Shown here: positions 23,826 to 35,400 of the stretch, piece by piece | Layout: every line of letters begins with the position of its first letter | Position numbering within the stretch: position 1 is the first letter of the stretch | Assembly (NCBI GenBank): GCA_015680685.1 | Contig: MNCI01010436.1 | Location: 31,916-95,915, forward strand | Length of the DNA stretch: 64,000 bases | Source of the DNA: Gnetum montanum | Taxonomy: Eukaryota > Streptophyta > Gnetopsida > Gnetales > Gnetaceae | Direction: 5' to 3' | Translations under genes and position numbers: made by a program | The notes under the pieces: model-generated | Databases searched by the model: none | Told to the model about the DNA's origin: nothing | The model's input: the letters and a program-made list of their open reading frames with translations, nothing else

Positions 23826-24602
23826 TGATGAGCCGCGATATCGCGTACGCGATATCGTAGCCCACCACAATGTCTATAAATAAGAGGCTACTTTCCCTGT
23901 TTTAGACACTTAGACTTAGACCCTTAGCTAAACTCTTGTAGTTTTACCATTCTAGAGTTAGAATAATTTCCATGTGCCCGCAGTAGGAGTCGTAAAGTGA
24001 ACGGATCTTTATTCAAGCAAATTGTACCTGAGCACACATTTGTGTACAGAAATAAAGACAAACTTTCTAATAAACCTTACAGCATGTGGACTAAGCTAAA
24101 TAGTAATTAATTATGGTTAAATGTTTAAATGCTTTCCTAGATAATTAATATCTCTCAACCCTTGACTCTCCTAGTTAAGTGCACTCAATACGACCGCTTC
24201 GAGCACATGTGTAATGCTTAATAACCCAGTAATGAGTAGTGTTTGGTAATCCCAGCAACGTTGCACTAGTTCAGGGTGTGTGCGGCAAGTGGGAACGATA
24301 CTGGTGCTAGGCTAATTAGAACTTAGTTAGTGAATAGTTAATGAAAGTTAGTCACTTAGTTCTCTTCACCGTCCCCTATTAGCATAAGACATTAAAAAGA
24401 TAAAAGATATAAAAATCATATACCTCAAGCTTACTTAACCATACAACCGTGATAATACAAGTAAGTTATGGAAGACAGCGATTGATTAACCTTAAGTGTT
24501 CCATTAATGTGCGTAAGCACTTAGTCCTTGGAGTTTGATTAGATCGCATGTGAGATGCTTGTATTTATATGGTTGAGTGTAGGGGTACCTTGCCACTCAT
24601 CA
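23826..24602 (+). repeat. Element B 5' LTR
   Basis: The 777-bp LTR starts TGATGAGCC and ends CTCATCA. U3 is very short and contains a perfect 22-bp palindrome at 23836-23857. The TATA box TATAAATA is at 23875, only about 50 bp from the LTR start, and AATAAA is at about 24050. U5 carries the paired TAACCCAG/TTGGTAATCCCAG motif. Confidence 0.9.
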
Positions 24603-24622
24603 TTGGCACTGTTGCTAGGGAC
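24603..24622 (+). promoter_or_regulatory. Element B primer binding site
   Basis: TTGGCACTGTTGCTAGGGAC directly follows the LTR and is a decayed tRNA-Asp-type site, like that of element A. Confidence 0.7.
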
Positions 24623-24717
24623 CTAGTTGTTTGTGCGCTATGTAGAACATAGGAGATCATTCATATCATTGGGACACTAGAAAAAACCCTTAGGATTAAT
24701 CAGGAAAAGATAAGAAA

Positions 24718-27156
24718 ATGGTAAACAACACACCGAACAAGACAAAAATTTCTTCTTCTTTGCACAAAAGCACTTCACCGCCTAGGATTCACACAAGAGA
24801 CAATTGGTGGCACAACACATGTAACAAAGATCTGCCAGTGCCTTAACAGTTCCATGTGGTATATATTCATCACGATGAGTATGTAGTTGAATTTACCTTT
24901 ATTCTCCATCAAGATGAACAACTACGTTGGAGAGACCTGGAGGGTAACATAGTATTGCCTCCGGATCAAGCAGTCCCCAACATGCTTCTTCGTGCTCTCA
25001 CACAAGTAGGCATGTCACAGTTATATGCGAAATATGTTGCATGCAATTATGATACAAGGGATTACCATCCCATAGAAGAACAATGTCAAAGGGACTTGCG
25101 ACAAGAGAGATACTATACATCGTTGAAGGGCAAAGGACCCCATAACGCTCCACCCATCTTAAGTGAAATTGAGGGTGGTGAACCTATTTTAATAGGTTCT
25201 CCACAAAACAATGTTCCCCCTCCTAAAGATGGTGAAGAGGTGGTGTATCAAAACCTCCACTCCATGATTCACAATCCTGGTTCTAATTCCCATGAACACC
25301 AAGTGTTCAACGAGGGAACACAAACACATGATAAGGGTGGATCGGGGCTGAGACCATCGAAGAAAAGGTAGGAAACATCATCATGGCGATGGTTCTCATT
25401 CTTCTTCACCTTCATCATCACATTCACTCTCTCCTTTAGTATTAGGATGCAGTCATAAGGAGCCTAACCATGAGGATAAAGGTAAACAGGGTGAGAAACC
25501 TCGACGAGAGAGTCAAGAACAAGGACGAGGGCACTCTAGAGAATCGCAGCATAGAAGAAGGAAGAGTAGGGAATCGCATAGAAATCATAGATACTATGAA
25601 TGAAATGACCATGAAGAACCCCTACTTGCAACCTGAAGCATGTTAGATATCATAGAGGCTATAAGAATTCCCACAAGGCACCAGAAAGATAGTAGGATCA
25701 AGAGGTTAGACATGAATAACATCCCACGATTTAAGGGGGGATACAACACTGATCCTCAGAACCACTAACAAGCATTTCATGATGCATGTGCCTTGCAAAA
25801 CATCGAGAATGAATGAAAAAAAATAAAGTTGTTTCCAAGGACACTAGTAAAAGAAGCGAAAAGCTGGTACTGGTCCTTAGAACCAAAATCCATTCGAAGG
25901 TGGAGTACGATGCTAGAACTATTTAATGATAAGTATCAAACGTACTCCTGGGTGTCCAACCTATGAAAGAAAATCCAAGGATGGAAGCAGGGAAGTCATG
26001 AACCCTTGGATGCTACCATGGGTCGATATTATGCACTGTTACATCATTGCTTGGGCCATGGTTACTCACAGCAGGATCAACTACGCCATCTTGTAGATGG
26101 ACTTAGGCATAAAACAAAGAGAACCCTTGGAACGTATGCCCAAGGAAGATTATCAAAGCTTAGGTCACATCAGGTCCATAGATTGCTGGAGCAAGTAGCG
26201 AAGGAAGAAGGAGAGCTACGTAAGAGAGAAAGTGTGGAAGAGTACAACCAAGATCCTTCCCTCCAAAAGAGGGGAGTGATATTCTATGAGGAGGGGGAAG
26301 AGTCACCACTCGAAGAGATGGTGAATAGGAAAACCTTTCCACTCCAAAAATTAACAATAGAAGTGTCAGCAAAGGTAGACCAAATGTGGGACTCCCTAGA
26401 TAGTAGATTTGAAACCGTTCTCAAAATTGTAGAGGAGTCCAAGGAGTGAGGTAGTGACTATGACAAAAAGAAAAAGAGGGACATGGACAATGCACGTAAC
26501 AAAGGTAAGGGTAAAATGGCCATCGCCGAAGAGGTTGTAGATTCTGATACAAATAATGACAGTGGATGTGAGATATGCCAATATGACCATCCGAAGGGAT
26601 GTTGCCCAGTAATCTCACATCTACAAGAGTCTGGGGTGTATGCACTCAACCCACGACTTAATAAACGGCAAGCACCTCGACGATTACCTTATCCCCAAGG
26701 TAACCCGAGGCAGTTCCACCAACCTTTAACGTATTATCCAAGTGGAACTCTGCCACAACTTATTGAGCAACACCAATAGTGGCAATACCCACAGNTGGCT
26801 ATTACGTGCAGCAGCCAATCTCTCCATGTGACTCTATTGGTCATGTGACACCACAATGTCACTACCAAGCTTGGGAGTATTATAGGACTCCTTCTCCTGG
26901 GAGAGACAACCCACAGACATACCATCCTCCAAACCCATCCGCAACTCTCACACTGATAGCTCCATTGCCACCCACTCCAGCAATGCAAGGGGAACTTTTC
27001 ACTCAACTGCAGCAATGTAATGCTACGAGAGTTGTGAACCTTCAACGGGCTGTTGGTTCTGACAACTGTACAAAGAGAAGACCTTTCTTTCAAACCAACA
27101 GTCCAACCAAGCGCTCACCATCACAAGTGGTTGAACATCTAAAAACCTCCCTATAA
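24718..27156 (+). pseudogene. Element B gag
   Basis: It starts at ATG 24718 (MVNNTPNKTK). An N-terminal region shared with C follows (DEYVVEFTFILHQDEQLRW, about 24874), then a frameshift between 25374 and 25643. Next is the gag core (LDMNNIPRFKGGYN, SWYWSLEPKS, LDATMGRYYALLHHC at about 26003) and the knuckle variant C-X2-C-X3-H-X4-C at 26567-26605. The Pro/Tyr/Gln-rich C-terminal region contains an N at 26796 with a frame change, where C has about 70 additional bases, so a collapsed gap is possible. Several nonsense codons are present. Confidence 0.85.
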
Positions 27157-27210
27157 AATAAGGCTTCAGAGCTCCCTTCAAATCAAAAACAAAGCTCAAG
27201 ACACACAGTT

Positions 27211-27954
27211 ATGTTAACACATGTTTTCACTGACTTGATTAAGGAGGGCCACCTTCCTAGGAAATTCTCTGACCCTGAAAGCCCTTTAATCTATCTCCAA
27301 GTTGCTGGGAATGAACCATGTAAAGCTCTTCTAGACTTAAGTTCCAGAGTTAACCTAATATCACAAGAGATGTACAAAGCCTAGAACCTACCTCCATTAA
27401 GGAAGAGTAACATTCGACTAGAGCTGGTTGACCAATCCATCATTGTTCCCTTGGGACTTGTGGAGGACATTGTTACCACTATGTGTGGGTGGTCATACCC
27501 AGCTGATTTCCTAGTGATACAAGTAAATAGTGACAAGAGGGACTTCCCAATAATAATGGGAAGGGCATGGTTAAGTACCATAAATGCATGCCTAGAAATC
27601 TATGATCTCTCCATGGAAATATCTAAGGAAAATACTTTTGGGAAGATCAAGAAGAAGAAAGTTCCATGCGTCACATACAGTGATACAGGGTGTGATTACA
27701 TACAGGAATGTTCAACATTGCTTGCATGCAACTGGTGTGCCCAAGAAATTAACATACAAAAGTGCCTGTATGTAGTGACCACACAACTAGAAGACACCCA
27801 ATGGTTAATAGCTGATCAAGAGAGAAACTCACCAACGTGCATGGAACTAACTGAGGGAACAACTTGCACCCACGTCAAAAGCATAGATGCATTGGAACAA
27901 GAGTGTCGCCAACTTCCAACCCTTAAACTAAAAACATCAATAGGGGGAAGCTAG
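27211..27954 (+). pseudogene. Element B retropepsin-like protease
   Basis: It encodes an aspartic protease-like domain: SPLIYLQVAGNEPCKALLD, followed by the damaged active site LSSRVNLIS, where C keeps the D-S-G type (LDSGSGVNLIS). Then come LPPLRKSNIRLELVDQSI and DFPIIMGRAWLS, the family's ILGRPFL-like block. The frame ends at 27954 after a Cys-rich extension. The catalytic Asp-Ser-Gly has changed to Asp-Leu-Ser, so it is inactive. Confidence 0.8.
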
Positions 27955-30027
27955 AAATTCCTAAAAACTTCAAACAAGCACTCTGATAAAAGATTACTAG
28001 TCAATGTGCAACAGACTAAACCTTACCATGAATCTAGAATGGTCAATGCACATAACACATCGGAGAAAGGATGACCTCACTCATTATTTTGGATCTTCTT
28101 CTTTCAACTCAGTCATGGGGGATATGGCCACCTATGCTGATCATTTAAGGCCCTCAGTTCCTTTTTAAGTTTTTTGTTTTACATAATTTTTTTTTACAAA
28201 TTTCTTTCACTTTTCTTATTTTTTTTTTTTGCAACATCATTCATACTTTTTCATATTTGTATGTTTATTTATTTTGTTAGGATCATCACAATAAGTGCTC
28301 CTCAGGGTGGTATCAAGTGTATTCTATTGGTTGCTAATGTTTGGTTTTTACCTTTGAGTCATAATGTTGATACTAAGGTATGGTTCTTTTGATATAATAG
28401 GTAATGAGTCCATGTCATCCATGTATCCATGAATTTCTATGGTCTCTCTTGGCTTGGAACGGTATAGTCTCTTTCTTTCAATAATAAGAACTATCAACGA
28501 ATTGGTAACTGGGCATTTCTCAAACTAAGGAAGGACTCAAGCATTGAAAAGGGTGTTACTTCAAGGGGATTTGATGCATTTGTGCTAGCCATTCTCTTGG
28601 GTGCTTGGATGTTTTCTTCTTGAGTCTTCCTTACCATTCTGACATTGCTCCATTATCGGGAAGCTGAACTAATAAAAGTAATAAGTCTTTGCATGGTGTG
28701 GTTCTCATGCAAAAAAACAAAGAAAGAGAAGAAAGGGAGAAGTGAGAATTCAAAGCACACCCCTTAGACGAAATAATCCTCTGGGCTACAAGCACTGGTT
28801 ATGGAACTAAATAAACCTATTTCCTCTAACTAAGGCCCCTTCTTGCTTCCTACTTTCTCCTTTTTCATTTCGTAGGAATGGTGGTGACTTTTTGGCAGAA
28901 GCATTCTTGTTACTTCAAGTGGATGAATTGGCCAAATGTATTAATGTGAATTCACTGAATGTGGATTTTTTGAGGCTAGATTTGGAATGAGATCTAATAA
29001 GTCACATTAATCATTAATACATAAGGGGTTGTACACCACCTTGTTCTTGAGACTCCATTCCATTCTCTTCTTTCCATCCTTCTTTCTCCATTTTTCACCT
29101 CATTGCCAGTTGTATCAATAGCCCATATTTTGGTTGATGCATTTTTTTCTTTTTGGTAAATTCTTGTGGTTAAGACTTTAACTCTTACTTCCAAATAGCA
29201 TTTTCAGAGCCTACGGACTCTTTGAATGTGGGACTACCAGGGCATTAAGGGCATGAGCCTACTTTGGGGAGGACCCACTGGCATTCCTATTTGGTGCATT
29301 AGTTAATTCCTTTCCCTTAAACATTTTCACAATCAACTTTTATTTTGTTCATTTCCATCTTTGACATCCATTTCATAGGTGTTGTTGTTGTTTCTTTTTT
29401 CTTCATCTTTCTTATTACTTATCTTTTTCCATTCTATCGTTACCAGAGGTTCGCTCTTAGTCATGGGGATCCTAGTCCAATGTTTTCAATTTTCTCTTAA
29501 CCCCTACACCTTGGATAGTCACCAGTGTTATATCTCCAGAATCTGCATCAGCCATATCACAACTCAGCCAATGGACCTTACACTGAGGTAAGGTATCTAC
29601 TGCATTGTGATTCATTTACCCTTACTAATATAAGACTGTGTTGTGTGTGCAGATGGCAATCATACAACAATGGATTGGATCTAGAGGAAACAATTAGAAT
29701 GGACTGGTGCTGGAGCAGTTATGCAAGGAACAGGATTGATGGTGCACTTATGGATGATCAACGAAAAGTGCAATCTTGGCATCGGTAGTAACAGACTTCA
29801 TCTTTTCTCCTTTCTCTCCCTCTCTTAGCTGCCAAATAAGGTTGGATGTCAAATGTGTCTAGTGTTCACTATTGTTATCATGAACACTAATTTTGTCATG
29901 TATTGTAATGATGATCCATTCACATGTCACCCCATTCACCATTAGTATCTTCCAAGTCAATAATCCCATACCTTCCTAATATTTTGTAGGGAACTCAAGG
30001 ATGAGTTTTTATTCAATCATGGGGGTA
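27955..30027 (+). other. Element B post-pol non-coding region with vestigial aORF
   Basis: PPT-like CTCAGTCATGGGGGATATG is at about 28109. Blocks shared with C follow (CATGGTGTGGTTC, GAATTCAAAGCACACCCCTT at about 28748). GCCTACGGACTCT and GGGGAGGACCCACT at 29266-29279 come next. There is no GATATC/TATA block. CTTAGTCATGGGGATCC is at about 29455, candidate donors at 29449 (GAG|GTTCGC) and 29588 (GAG|GTAAGG), and acceptor TGTGCAG at 29652 before ATG 29653. That frame stops after 14 codons. The region ends in the 3' PPT CAATCATGGGGGTA. Confidence 0.65.
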
Positions 30028-30811
30028 TGATAAGCCGCGATATTGTGTCTGCCCCCACGATCTCGCAGCCCATCACAATGTCTATAAATAAGAGGCAGCT
30101 TTCCCTATTTTAAACACTTAGACTTAGACCCTTAGCTAAACTCTTGCAATTTTACCATTCCAGAGTTAGAATAATTTCCATGTGCCCACAATAGGATTCT
30201 TAAAGTGAATGGATCTTTATTCAAGCAAATTGTACCTGAGCACACATTTGTGTACGGCAATAAAGATAAACTTTCTGATAAACCTTGCAGCATGTGGACT
30301 AAGCTAAATAGTAATTAATTATGGTTAAATGTTTAAATTCTTTCCTAGATAATTAATCTCTCTCAACCATTGACTCTCCTAGTTAAGTGCACTTAGTACA
30401 ACTGCTTCGAGCACGTGTGTAATGCTTGGTAACCCAATAACAAGTAGCGTTTGGTAATCCTAGCAACGTTGCACTGGTTCAAGATGTGTGCAGCAAGTGG
30501 GAATGGATATTGGTGCTAGGCTAATTAGAACTTAGTTAGTGAATAGTTAATGAAAGCTAGTCACTTAGTTCTCTTCACCTTCCCCTATTAGCATAAGACA
30601 TTAAAAAGATAAAAGATATAAAAATCATATACCTCAAGATTACTTAACCATACAACTGTGACAATACAAGTAAGTTTGGAAAGACAGCGATTGATTAACC
30701 TTAAGTGTTCCATTAAGGCACGTAAGCACTTAGTCCTTGGAGTTCGACCGGATCATGCGTGAGACACTCATATTCGTATGGTTGAGTGTAGGGGTACCTC
30801 ACTACTCATCA
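30028..30811 (+). repeat. Element B 3' LTR
   Basis: The 784-bp LTR pairs with 23826-24602. It starts TGATAAGCC after the polypurine GGGGGTA and ends CTCATCA. The U3 palindrome has decayed here. TATAAATA is at 30083 and AATAAA at about 30261. Confidence 0.9.
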
Positions 30812-31390
30812 CTATGCCTTTGCCCAATAAGCAGAACTAAAAATTTGGGACCTACAGATACAAGATCTCATAGAATACATGGAGTTGGCAAACCTGCGGT
30901 ATGCCAACTTGGCCATGTTGACAATAGGATGCTCGAGAATAGAATTGGAAAAGCAGGTAGCAACCACCTAAACAAAGTATGAAACAGAATTTACTAAACA
31001 CAAGAAGACGCTACAAAAATTAGAAGTGGCAAATTCTGAATTAGAGGTGATCAAAACCAGCTACCAAGGACAGGGATGTCATGGTGGATTTGGCTCAATG
31101 GCTCATGGACTATCAAGAATACAAAGACAAAACTAGAGCCTATGAAGAGGAACGATGGCTATTTGCGACTTGGTATGTCAAGGCCAATCAGATGTTTCCA
31201 CAACTGCCATGCCCATGGGAGGTGTTGACTCCATCAAATATTGGAGCATCTGCATGGACAACATAGGATCCCCAAACTGAAGAAGAAAAGCTCCAAGCAC
31301 TTCTTTAGAGATATCCATTTCCAAAACCTGGAGCACAAGATAAGGGGAAGAGACCCATGGAGGGGCTACCACCGCTAGGAACCACATAAG

Positions 31391-31575
31391 TTCCATCAAT
31401 TTTGTTTTTTGTAAATTCTATGTTTGTGTCCAAATTTTTTTTTGTTAAATCATCACACTGTAGCATGAGTAATTCCTAGTTAGTTAATAATCCCATACCT
31501 ATCCACTATGTAATCAATTGAACCCATTCTCATTTTTTCTGACTCAAGGATGAGTTGTTATTTAGTCGGGGGGTA
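31391..31575 (+). promoter_or_regulatory. Element A 3' UTR and polypurine tract
   Basis: This short 3' UTR ends ACTCAAGGATGAGTTGTTAT then TTAGTCGGGGGGTA, directly before the 3' LTR. The same ending occurs before the 3' LTRs of B and C (CTCAAGGA, then CA(A/G)T(C/T)ATGGGGGTA). Confidence 0.75.
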
Positions 31576-32432
31576 TGATGAATCATGTTTTGTCAAGCCC
31601 TAATATCGGATCCTCGATATCGGGTACACGATATCATAGCCTGGATAATGATATTGAATACATGACATCATGATTCCTGTGTAAGCCTATAAATACACAT
31701 TCGGACACACACAAAAAGAAAAAAAGAAAGTGTAAGTGTAAGATCTTTTTTGTCAGTTTTCAATTCATTTCAATTCTTTCCCCAATGCATGCCTGCAGTG
31801 TAATGATTGTAATTATATGGAACCTTTATTCGAGTGTGATGTACTTGGACTTATTTATTATCAGCAATAAACATTGAGATTACTAAATCATTGTAGCATT
31901 CACTTAGTTTTTAATTGTTTAATTATTATTGTTATTTATTTTCTTCTTAGTTAATATTTCTGATCATCATTTACCATTCTTGTTGTTAAATGTGAAATGA
32001 ATATGACTTAATCACGAACATTGAAATGTAACTACTTGGTAACCTAGTAGCATATTTAGGAGTGCTCAAGTAATGTGCGCTTGGTAATCCCAGAAGTAGT
32101 ACATGAGGTCCAAGATGCATACGAATGATTAAGGATGGATGCTCATCGCACTTAGGCTAGCTTAGACTTCATTTTCTATTGCTTATTAGTTAACCAAGAT
32201 TATTTTCCATTGTCTCTAGGAGTAACACTGGTTTTGCATCACATCATTCGCCTCACTTTAGACTAAACCATACGTGACCGAGTAAATACTAGTTCAGATG
32301 GGAAGACAATGAACTGTGATCAACATGTAACTATCTATATACCACAACAAGTCCATCTACGGAGTTCAACCGGATCGTGCATGAACACTCATATTCGTAT
32401 GATTAAGTGTAGGGGTACTTCACCACTCATCA
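31576..32432 (+). repeat. Element A 3' LTR
   Basis: At 857 bp it is the same length as the 5' copy. It starts TGATGAATC and ends CTCATCA. U3 contains CGATATCGGGTACACGATAT, TATAAATA is at 31688 and AATAAA at about 31867. Confidence 0.9.
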
Positions 32433-35400
32433 GTAGTTATGTTGATCAATTTTATTTTTTCATCCTTAAGCTTATGATCAAATCAGAAGAAAAAATGACA
32501 TACTATGAATTTTCCATGAGCTTAGAAAGGTCATGTGTAATCATATAACAACACCAACTAGTAAAACTTCTAAGCTCAAACTTGGTGTTTGAAAAGGAAA
32601 AGATGATCTAAAGGAAAAAGTAAAGCTCATTAGAATATGCTCTTGCTACATAAGCCAAGTTCCATATGTGCATCTATAATTTTCATCTAGATGTGAAATA
32701 CACCTCTAAATTGCTTATATGCCATTTTAGCTTTAGGCAAGTACTATCTAGCTAAGCATTTAAATGAGCCATCTAGATGCAGATTTAGCATCTAAATAAC
32801 TCTTTTGTTGTTCTAACTTGCAAAGATCAAAATGCTAGGTAAGCCATTTTTATGATAAGATAAAGGTACTTTTAATGTTAAAAAATAATTTAAGGCTACG
32901 CATGATGGTTTGACTAGGTGTAGAAGTTAAGTGAGATTTATTAGTTGAACAATCAAGAATTAAAGCTTAATATGCTACATCAGTATTTGGAAGGCATTCG
33001 AATTATCATCTAGATGCATATTTCACATCTAAATAGTTCATTTGCACGTTAGCTTTTCGTGATTGATGTACAACCAAGCATTCAAGTATAACAAGAGAAG
33101 GCATCTAGATGAAGATTTTAGCTCTAAATAGCTCATCTTTCATGTCAACTACAAACAAATGATGTACATTCAAGCATTTGGATACACCATAAAAGGAAAA
33201 CATTTAGATGAGAATTTTACTTACAAATAACTCTTTTGATTAGTTGAATTTTAAAGTTCTAGCTTAGCATTTAGATGAAGAAAGCCACATCTAGATGAAA
33301 ACCCTTCATCTAAATAGATTTACAACAATGAGATATCAGCCTAGTGATAATACTTTTGATTTTTATGCTCCAAGTCATCAATTTGTTTTTAAAACGCAAT
33401 CATAAATCTTAAATTTCTAATTAGACTATATGTATTGGGGTGTAACTATATTACAATTACTTCTAATTCCAACACATCCCTTAAATATATTTAAAAATAA
33501 GCCTTGGACTTGATTTGGGTAAGCTTAAATAACAATGACCATGTAAGCATTGTGATGTATCTTAAGCCATCTAGTTGAGGATTTCACCTCTAGAGTATCA
33601 ACTCAATGCATAGATGATGAAACAAAGCCTAAAGTTAGATCTTCCAATAGTGTATGATGAAAGACATTTTGAGTATTAAGGCCGCAACTCAAATACTAAG
33701 CAAGCTTTAACAACTAGGTGATTGAAGAGTTAAGAACTTAATGATGCCACATCAACATTAGAAAACTATCTTGAGATTTTATTTAGCAAAAAAAATTTCA
33801 TCTAAATGCTTCATCTACAAGCTTAGATTTCAATAGTCAAAGATCCAACTCAGGATTTAGAAAATGAGTGCAATTTCACCTAGATATAAAATCAACATTT
33901 AGATGAGCTAAAACAATATTGAAAAAACTAACATTCAAATTAGGTAAAAAATTTAAATATAGAAACAAGTAAAGCTTGATTCAATAGTGGTAGCTAAAAA
34001 ATAATTCAAAGTAAGAACTTAACAACAAGTATCAATAGGCAAGTAGAACACTATAGAAGCATCCTAAAAAGAAATCCCTTTTAAGCTTTAAAACCTTCAT
34101 AGCCATTCAAGAACATATGCACAAGAAGTTGAGATATAGAGTTATAAAGCTAAGAAACTATTTGAAGTTAATAGAGCCTTGAAAACCCATCTCAAATAGT
34201 TCAAAGTTGTGAAAATGGCTTAGAAAGAAGGAAGAAACTTCTCTAAAATTTCCAAGAGATGGACACCTTCTAATTTTTTGAGTACTTATTTTTAAGCTTA
34301 ACATTTATCAACTTCAATAATGGATTGATGTTAGAAGGTAAACTGTAAAAGAAGAAGAATGCACTAAAGAGATTAAGAAGCTCATTTTTAAACTTGAAGC
34401 CACCAAAAATTAAAATGAAGATATAAAGATTTTTTGTTGAAAAAAAGAAGATCTAATTAAAAATAAATATTAGTCATCAATATGTAGTAAGAAGAAGCTA
34501 AGAAAGATAAGGAAATAAATTTATTGTTTATGCATATTAGTAGCTTTCAAGAATTTTTTACAGAGCTCTAATACCAAAAAGAATGGATTGTTGAAGTAAC
34601 AAATCAAATTAATGAGACAAATCGATAGAAAAAAAAGTATGAGACAATCATAGCTAGAGCTTAAAAACTTGTAGCCAAAGCCATGAGATGTAGAAAAGGA
34701 TTGCCATATCACAAAAGAAAATTTTTCAATAGCACAATGATGGCTACATTTAAGACCATGATACAAATTCATCACCTTAAAAAGTCATATGATGAAGTTT
34801 GTGAAAGCATGAAAGTAACATTAGAAAAATCAATAAAGGCAATAATAGATATCATACTTGAGAATTTAGATGTAGAGCTTATGATAAAAAATTGGATACA
34901 ATGGAACTAGAATAGTTAGCCCAAGCCATTAAAGCTATTTACAATTTTGAAAAGTTTTCTCAACAAATATTAGTGGAAAGCCAACAGATTCACAGTATAA
35001 AGACTACATCGAGCCCACTAAAATAGTTTTCAAGTAATTTAAGCGTTTATGAAGAAAATTTTCATAAAACTTTCTTTTGATGAATGCATTTAGTTTTTGT
35101 TGATGTAACTGTTTAAGGTTTACTATAAAAGGGTAAGCTTAGGATAAAAGAAAAAAAATTTGTTAAGATGAGAAAGAAGGACTCATTAGGAGAATAATTG
35201 TGAAGATAATGGTATTCTAAGCAAGTTTTAGTTTTTCTAGTTTCAAACTTGTAAGTTTTTGAATTATATTTTATTTTTATAATTTCTTAGCTTAGTGTTT
35301 TCTCATACCAAGCAGGATTCAAAAGTTTTGAAACAAGTTATTTCCTCTATAAAAAAATCTTGAGGGTTAGCTTATTTTTTCTTACTCAGAATTGAATAGC

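Larger units (their letters stand above)
23826..30811 (+). mobile_element. Element B: Ty3/gypsy with protease but no RT or integrase
   Basis: LTRs at 23826-24602 and 30028-30811 flank gag and a decayed protease. The perfect 5-bp target duplication CTATG lies at 23821-23825 and 30812-30816, inside the aORF of element A. After the protease (stop at 27954) the sequence passes at once to the post-pol non-coding region also present in C, so RT, RNase H and integrase have been lost cleanly. The internal promoter block is absent and the aORF is reduced to a few codons. B must have depended on enzymes in trans. Its LTRs are more alike than those of A, as expected for the later insertion. Confidence 0.9.
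21672..31390 (+). pseudogene. Element A additional ORF (aORF), split by element B
   Basis: The ORF starts at ATG 21672, directly after a TGCAG acceptor. The first part holds one frame to 23117 despite stops. It includes MELNFGPF (21936), SPLWPI, GDWYLGETY and then FALPFPCLIKKLCQCAGI (about 22450), which resembles the N-terminal domain annotated in plants as a putative transposon protein. After one frameshift near 23120 a long coiled coil follows (Leu/Glu/Lys heptads, about 23200-23820). Element B interrupts it at 23826. The frame resumes at 30817 with further coiled coil (LIEYMELANLRYANLAML) and a conserved tail, WYVKANQMFPQLPCPWEVL, at 31171. No membrane segment or signal peptide is visible, so it is not evidently an envelope protein. 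Confidence 0.75.
16643..32432 (+). mobile_element. Element A: non-autonomous Ty3/gypsy (Athila/Tat-like), holds element B
   Basis: LTRs of 857 bp at each end start TGATG and end CTCATCA. The internal order is PBS, gag (17633-19675), about 2 kb of non-coding sequence with an internal promoter-like block, and aORF (21672 to about 31390). There is no protease, RT, RNase H or integrase, and the second copy A' (41120 to about 59310) lacks them at the same place, so the family is non-autonomous by origin. Without element B and one target duplication the element is about 8.8 kb. The expected 5-bp target duplication is not perfect (GTATC before, GTAGT after), through decay or recombination between copies. 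By eye the LTRs differ at roughly one base in ten, mostly by transitions. Confidence 0.85.

Noticed and set aside
26734-27093. 119-codon minus-strand frame
   Set aside because: Shadow of the Pro-rich end of element B gag, and it crosses an N.
32684-33300. CRISPR-like array
   Set aside because: Unequal spacing, very short degenerate repeats and a plant nuclear context; no cas genes.
34683-34910. 75-codon Lys-rich frame
   Set aside because: No recognised domain, and open frames of this size are expected in AT-poor patches of old repeats.
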